Positions 59,586 to 64,000 of a stretch of DNA of 64,000 nucleotides are shown here, in pieces. Position numbers and translations under genes: made by a program. Within the stretch, counting starts at the first letter, position 1. Every line of letters begins with the position of its first letter. The notes under the pieces are model-generated. The model worked only from the letters and a program-made list of their open reading frames with translations. It ran no database searches and was not told where the DNA came from. Source of the stretch: Plantago major (taxonomy: Eukaryota; Streptophyta; Magnoliopsida; Lamiales; Plantaginaceae); the NCBI GenBank assembly GCA_026545765.1, contig CM048841.1, positions 87,340,636 through 87,404,635 on the forward strand, given 5' to 3'.

Positions 59586-60531
59586 TGCGCTCTTATTCAT
59601 AAACACAAGGTGCTTTGGATCTATAGCATTTACCTTCTTTAATTGTGATTCTGTAGTTCCTTGTTGCATGTTGATTGATTATTATGGCTATATGTCAATG
59701 CATATTTATTCTTATGTGTTGTTTATTTAAGTCCAGTCATCCTTCTTATCCCTGAATGTTTCTGTCTTATCCTTTTATCTTGATACTGGATATTTTTGGA
59801 AGTTAAAGGCTTAGACTGTTTTCTCTGTGAATGGGAGTTTGATTTTGGCCAAAAATGGATCATACACCATCTGTTGTCACATCTTTGTATAATGTGTTCC
59901 AATTCAAATTGCATGGACGCACTTATCAACACTTCTGAAACCGCAGAAAGTGCATGACATCTTTTGATCATGCATGTAAGGCCCTTTGCATATTCATGAA
60001 AGGTGTGCCAGACTTCTTTTGCGGGGATATTTTGCACAGGGATCGGGCAGGGCTGTGTTTGGCACCAAGATGAGAGGGCCTTCTGCACTTAGTCTGAAAA
60101 CTAGTGATCCTCTCATCTCTGCCTGGTTTCAAAACACAGGGTATATGTTGGAGTTTGTTGTAAAGCACAAGAATTTATTGCACTGAGCTGGTCATTGCTT
60201 CTAATTTTTCAAAAAACCAAGAGCTTTGGTGGACAGATCCTTCTTTTTCCTTGTTGACCGTGGACCTTAAAATTGGTGTGCAAAAGTGGGTGAGCTAAAA
60301 AGCAACTATACAACTTATCTTTGACCATTATAAACAATGGATGGGAGTGGCTTTCTCGTTGCCTAAAATAAGCAATAGAGCCAAATCCATTGTGATCATT
60401 GATAACATTTTGAAAAATAACCAAACTGTTACAACCACCAAAGCAAATTCTTTCAACCCCTTCTTCAATCGGCATCACAGAGCAAAAAATCCGAATAACC
60501 CGAGGAAGGGGGAGAAACGACAGAGAGAGAA
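59586..60531. other. intergenic DNA / 3' UTR and leader
   Basis: No further coding frame. The segment 60420-60531 is purine-rich and probably the leader of the next small gene. Confidence 0.45.
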
Positions 60532-60720
60532 ATGGACTTGTACAACAGCTCTAATGGGATGTCATGGGCCGATCAATGGGATCCCGAGCCTCTCCCCCCA
60601 GCTTCCACGGAGAAGGAGAAAAAAGGGAAAGGTGCTGATTCAATCAAGAAAAAGCTTTTGGGACTTAAGTGGATAAAGAGCCTCAGCAAGAAATCTCACA
60701 ATAACTCACAGAAGGACTAG
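60532..60720 (+). CDS. small plant protein, 62 aa, unknown function
   Basis: The ATG at 60532 gives MDLYNSSNGMSWADQWDPEP, a Pro/Lys/Glu linker (PPASTEKEKKGKGAD) and a basic C-terminal helix (SIKKKLLGLKWIKSLSKKS). The start context (GAGAGAAATGG) is good and the reading frame ends with a stop at 60718-60720. The acidic N-terminal SWADQWD segment plus lysine-rich tail recalls a conserved family of very small plant proteins without known role; I have no firm name. No signal peptide or membrane segment. It is short enough to be missed by gene finders. Confidence 0.65.
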   Translation: MDLYNSSNGMSWADQWDPEPLPPASTEKEKKGKGADSIKKKLLGLKWIKSLSKKSHNNSQKD

Positions 60721-61269
60721 ATTTTATAGGAATGAGATTGTCACCGATTTTATCCCCTGGTTGTATGTTCATTGCGTATCTGTGCGTTCTATAACATTTT
60801 AACACTGAACAGCTTGACTTGTGCTACAGCCTACAGGTCAAATTGTGAATGTTGTATTTTTTATTTTTTTTAATGCATTAATGTCATCATCTTTGGTTTC
60901 ATGAGTTTTGCCCACAAAAGGATCTTGTTACCTGCCATGACATAACTTGATTAGATTATTGGTATATTTCATGTGTTTTAGCTTTATGTAATTTCCTTTC
61001 TTGGATGATTACCAAGTATGGATGTTCCTAGCTGAATCGTTGAGATTGGTGCAGTGGCTTTGTTTTTGCGTTTTTTGTCTTTATTTTGTTTTTCAGTTTC
61101 CTGATTATTTCAAGGCGAGTGGTTCTTTTTTCTATGATAGTAGGCATATACACCGCAGATACATAAAATTAATTCAATTTATTAAAACGCACGGCCCCAG
61201 TATCCAAGTGATTCCTATTTTTAATGACATTTTATAATTAAAATTTCAAGCCTGATGATCTAATATTAC
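60721..61269. other. 3' flank of the small gene
   Basis: No gene recognised. Confidence 0.4.
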
Positions 61270-62830
61270 AGCTTGCTATTAGTCTTTTGTTCAAGTCGGA
61301 AACTTTCTTCATCTGTTTCTTCCAATTCTCCGTCCATCTATAACCCAAGTCTCGTTTCACGCTCAACGCATCAGTATCATTATGACCGTTTTGCTCCTTT
61401 CTTCTCTAGAATATCAAATTCTTTCCAGTCAATATTGATTTGATGGTTCTTGTGTTTGAGGTCAACCAGGTTTTCTAGTTCTAACTTTCACCCTTATCGC
61501 AGGTAATAAATTATCCCATTTTTTTCCCCTATACCTGAACGTTTTACTCTGTTTCTGCCTTCAATACTGCTGTTTAGAACTTTAGATTGGCTGATTGGGT
61601 GGTTTTCTTTTATTTTTTATTTTTTATTTAATATAAAATTGGTTCAGATTTGTTATTCGAATTGAAAGATTTTGGATTTGGCTCAAGTAGTTTAACGTCT
61701 GAAATGGACGGTAGGTATTTGAGTTCCAGCAACGAGTTTCATCATGTTGAAGTTGTTGGCGTTGATTGCTTTGTGTTTTTCTTATTTGTATAAAGGGGGG
61801 TTCATAACTGCAAGTTCATTTATCTTTTGGAGTTTGGTGGATACAGATGATGTTTTGTACTGTAGTTTTTTGGTGCTGGAAGAGTAACATTTTGATTATT
61901 CCCGAGTCTTGGTTTTTATGGCTGTCAGTTGTTGCATGGCATGGTCATCTCTCACAGTTGTTTTTTAATTATGTTTGATATTGTTATTTTGTTGATGATA
62001 TTTCAGTTAGTTTCTTGATATTTGAAAGGAAGTTATTGTATTGTGATTTGCATTAGAAATTCTGCCAAATGCAATTGATGAGATTATTTGAACTCGTCAT
62101 GATACATATGGAATGTTCAATTCATACCTATCAGAATGTATTATAGCGTATATATGTGATCATCGTAGCATGAGACGACATTATAATATAGCTATCTAGC
62201 TCTACAGTGTATGGTCTTGAATTGTGGTCGATGTAATAGGACCATCAGTTTGAATGATAGCTCAGACTGTTTCTTTTGCAAAATAGTTGTAGATGATAAG
62301 ATGGGGGTGACCCTATCGGGGCTGAATGGCAACACAATATTATTTCTGAACCCGCAAACTCATACTTTTAAATAAATAATGTATTTAGGATACGGTGTGG
62401 TGGTTTTATCATGAGTTAACCAGCAACACCAGAAACTGCAAGTATTGTATACCCATCTGTAATCTGGGCCTATTATGTTTTGATTTTATTTACCTATGAT
62501 ATGATGCAGGTCCAATTCTTCAACCACCAAGCCGGAGGAGGAAATTGCACTGAAAATTGAGCATGAAGAGATGGTTCTACCCTTTACGTTACGATAAGGA
62601 TGAATCCAGGCTGGCCGTCAGGTTGAGTTGAGATGAAGGATAAAAACAATAGGCTCCCCATGAAAAACCTCCGGGATGGTTGACCATGTATCTCTTTAGT
62701 TATTCTGTGCTCTACTTCTAAATTATCATATGTTACATTTAGTACTATAGTTTTCATTGTTATAGTACTAATTTTTGTTTACCTTTTCATTTGAACTAAA
62801 GAGTTACATGGAAATGTTGAGTTTCTTGTG
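61270..62830 (+). ncRNA. possible spliced transcript with a 22-codon ORF
   Basis: A pyrimidine-rich leader-like block (61270-61501) ends in CTTATCGCAG/GTAATAAA, and 62511 follows a TATGATGCAG acceptor, defining a likely 1.0-kb intron. The second exon-like block holds the ORF 62563-62631 (MKRWFYPLRYDKDESRLAVR). This could be a non-coding RNA, the leader of a degraded gene, or a small-peptide gene. Nothing decides between them. Confidence 0.3.
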
Positions 62831-63555
62831 CATGTATAACAAGAAAAACTATCAAACCAATTAACATAGAGGATCATGATGGAGACAACACCAGGAGGAC
62901 CTTTAATGCACAATAATCTACACAGATTGTATCCCACCAACTTTTCAGTTTAAAAAATCATCAGGAGCGAACTTCTTAATTCACCCAATGGGAAATACAA
63001 AAACACAGGTATCGCAAGAAAAACAATATAATCTAACATCAACCAATAAACTTATTATCAAGACAAACTCCCCATATCAGTCGTATAGTCATTCACAAAG
63101 TCACAGCCTAGAAGAGCAAACAAATAGAAGAATAATGTTACTACAATACAATAACAAAATAATACGGCGAAAAGTATGTGTATTGTACTTGGTGCACTCA
63201 GGGAGTCCAAATGAACAGAACGAACAGGACATAGCCAGATACAGTCAGAATTGACCTGCACATTACGATCACCTCCAAGAATCTTACACGAGCAGTTCCG
63301 GCCTTAAAACCAGCAAGTATACAAAGCTGCACTGCAAGCCGACTGACTGATCCCACAAAATCTTCAACAGTGGGCAATCACCATCTTTCTCTAGTAGAGA
63401 ATTCAGATTTTCCTACTTTCCATTTTTTTCAGTTTTTTTTTTCTTTTTAAATTTTATAGTAATATATATATAGTACACCATCATGGGCGATCTGAATACC
63501 AAACTACATATAGCCCTCCAGCCAGTGTTACAAATCTTCACATCACATGGACCCT
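62831..63555. other. 3' UTR and flank of the SKIP14-like gene
   Basis: No coding frame of its own. The part next to 63556 is probably the 3' UTR of the minus-strand gene. Confidence 0.45.
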
Positions 63556-64000
63556 CTAACGATGTTGCCTGTCACAATCAAAACATAACAACTCCAAAGA
63601 GAACGTCTCTACATACCCCGTATCACTGACACACCTCCCACATCCAGCACACCTGGGTATGCACATGGTACAGGCCCGGCAGACCGCATCCTGACAACTT
63701 TCAGCTGGGCAGTCATAAACTAATCGGAATTTTTCACATATAGGACACATCTCAATATCCAGTGCACGATCATCATCAGATGGAAGATAGACATTTCCCC
63801 TGTGATAAAAATGTGGTTTGTGCTGATTTTCGAGCTGACCACGATCAACACCCAGTAACAAATTCAATTCTTCAAAATGTTCGTGTGTCACGCCAAAAAT
63901 ACCTCCAATTCTGAGATACTTAATACCCAAGACATCTTCATTACGATGGTACATCTTCATGTTATTTACTATACCTTCTATAGTGATCCGTGTACATCCA
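63556..64000 (-). CDS. F-box protein SKIP14-like, C-terminal part (runs off the window)
   Basis: The minus frame is open from 64000 to the TAG at 63556, so the N-terminus, including any F-box, is outside. Visible are TRITIEGIVNNMK, IKYLRIGGIFGVTHEHFEEL (leucine-rich-repeat-like) and a Cys-rich tail: CPICEKFRLVYDCPAES, then CRACTMCIPRCAGCGRC and LELLCFDC, with at least ten Cys placed as metal ligands. This combination of an LRIGG--GVT-EHFEEL repeat followed by a Cys-rich end is what I recall for F-box protein SKIP14, an SCF substrate adaptor interacting with SKP1/ASK. The name is a family-level inference. Confidence 0.75.
   Translation of the reverse strand, partial: GCTRITIEGIVNNMKMYHRNEDVLGIKYLRIGGIFGVTHEHFEELNLLLGVDRGQLENQHKPHFYHRGNVYLPSDDDRALDIEMCPICEKFRLVYDCPAESCQDAVCRACTMCIPRCAGCGRCVSDTGYVETFSLELLCFDCDRQHR

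Overview
This is a window of plant nuclear DNA. It carries spliced genes with GT..AG introns and plant-specific families: an ABCC transporter with plant layout, a GT-1-type trihelix factor, a pectate lyase of the pollen-allergen type, and a SKIP14-like F-box protein. AT-rich intergenic DNA is packed with nested plant transposons. A eudicot is clear. An asterid, perhaps Lamiales, is my inference from the style of genes and repeats and cannot be proven here.

Left third (1-20,400): a fragment of a Helitron-type PIF1-like helicase lies beside a decayed F-box gene, both on the minus strand. The F-box reading frame is cut by a 16.1-kb Ty1/copia element of SIRE type (891-17037, minus strand, 5-bp target duplication TAGTG). 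Its gag and pol are dead (stops, frameshifts, YVDD changed to YVDG). It also carries over 5 kb of extra coding sequence after pol, with one open frame of 744 codons and a series of small exon/intron-like modules. A 1.0-kb Mutator-like element (9-bp target duplication) sits in the F-box remnant.

Middle (20,400-34,400): a four-exon pectate lyase gene (20704-22400) is followed by a ~2.1-kb tandem duplicate that is a pseudogene (26046-27763). Between them lie a TIR element, a tRNA-derived SINE and a hAT element (8-bp target duplication GTTGTTAG) that has captured the start of a PRA1-family gene. Further on are a Helitron end, a CACTA element with a CCA-rich core, a minisatellite split by an insertion, and intergenic DNA in which I see no gene.

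Right half (34,400-64,000): five or six genes that look functional. They are an ABCC transporter (34846-40289, 10 coding exons that sum exactly to 1439 aa), MAD2 (45112-46300, 7 exons, 207 aa), a GT-1-like trihelix factor (52286-47540, minus, 5 exons, 368 aa), an organelle-targeted YqaJ/lambda-exonuclease-fold protein (58677-59585), a 62-aa conserved-looking small protein (60532-60720) and the 3' part of a SKIP14-like F-box gene leaving the window at 64000. Between them are a 63-bp minisatellite, a MULE transposase N-terminal relic, an element with 50-bp terminal inverted repeats, a probable solo LTR interrupted by a 5'-truncated LINE, and a Stowaway-like MITE. The host genes are independent single-function loci; no operon-like or pathway cluster is visible. 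I did not find a convincing new biological system. The best leads are the modular extra region of the SIRE-type element and the gene-capturing hAT element.
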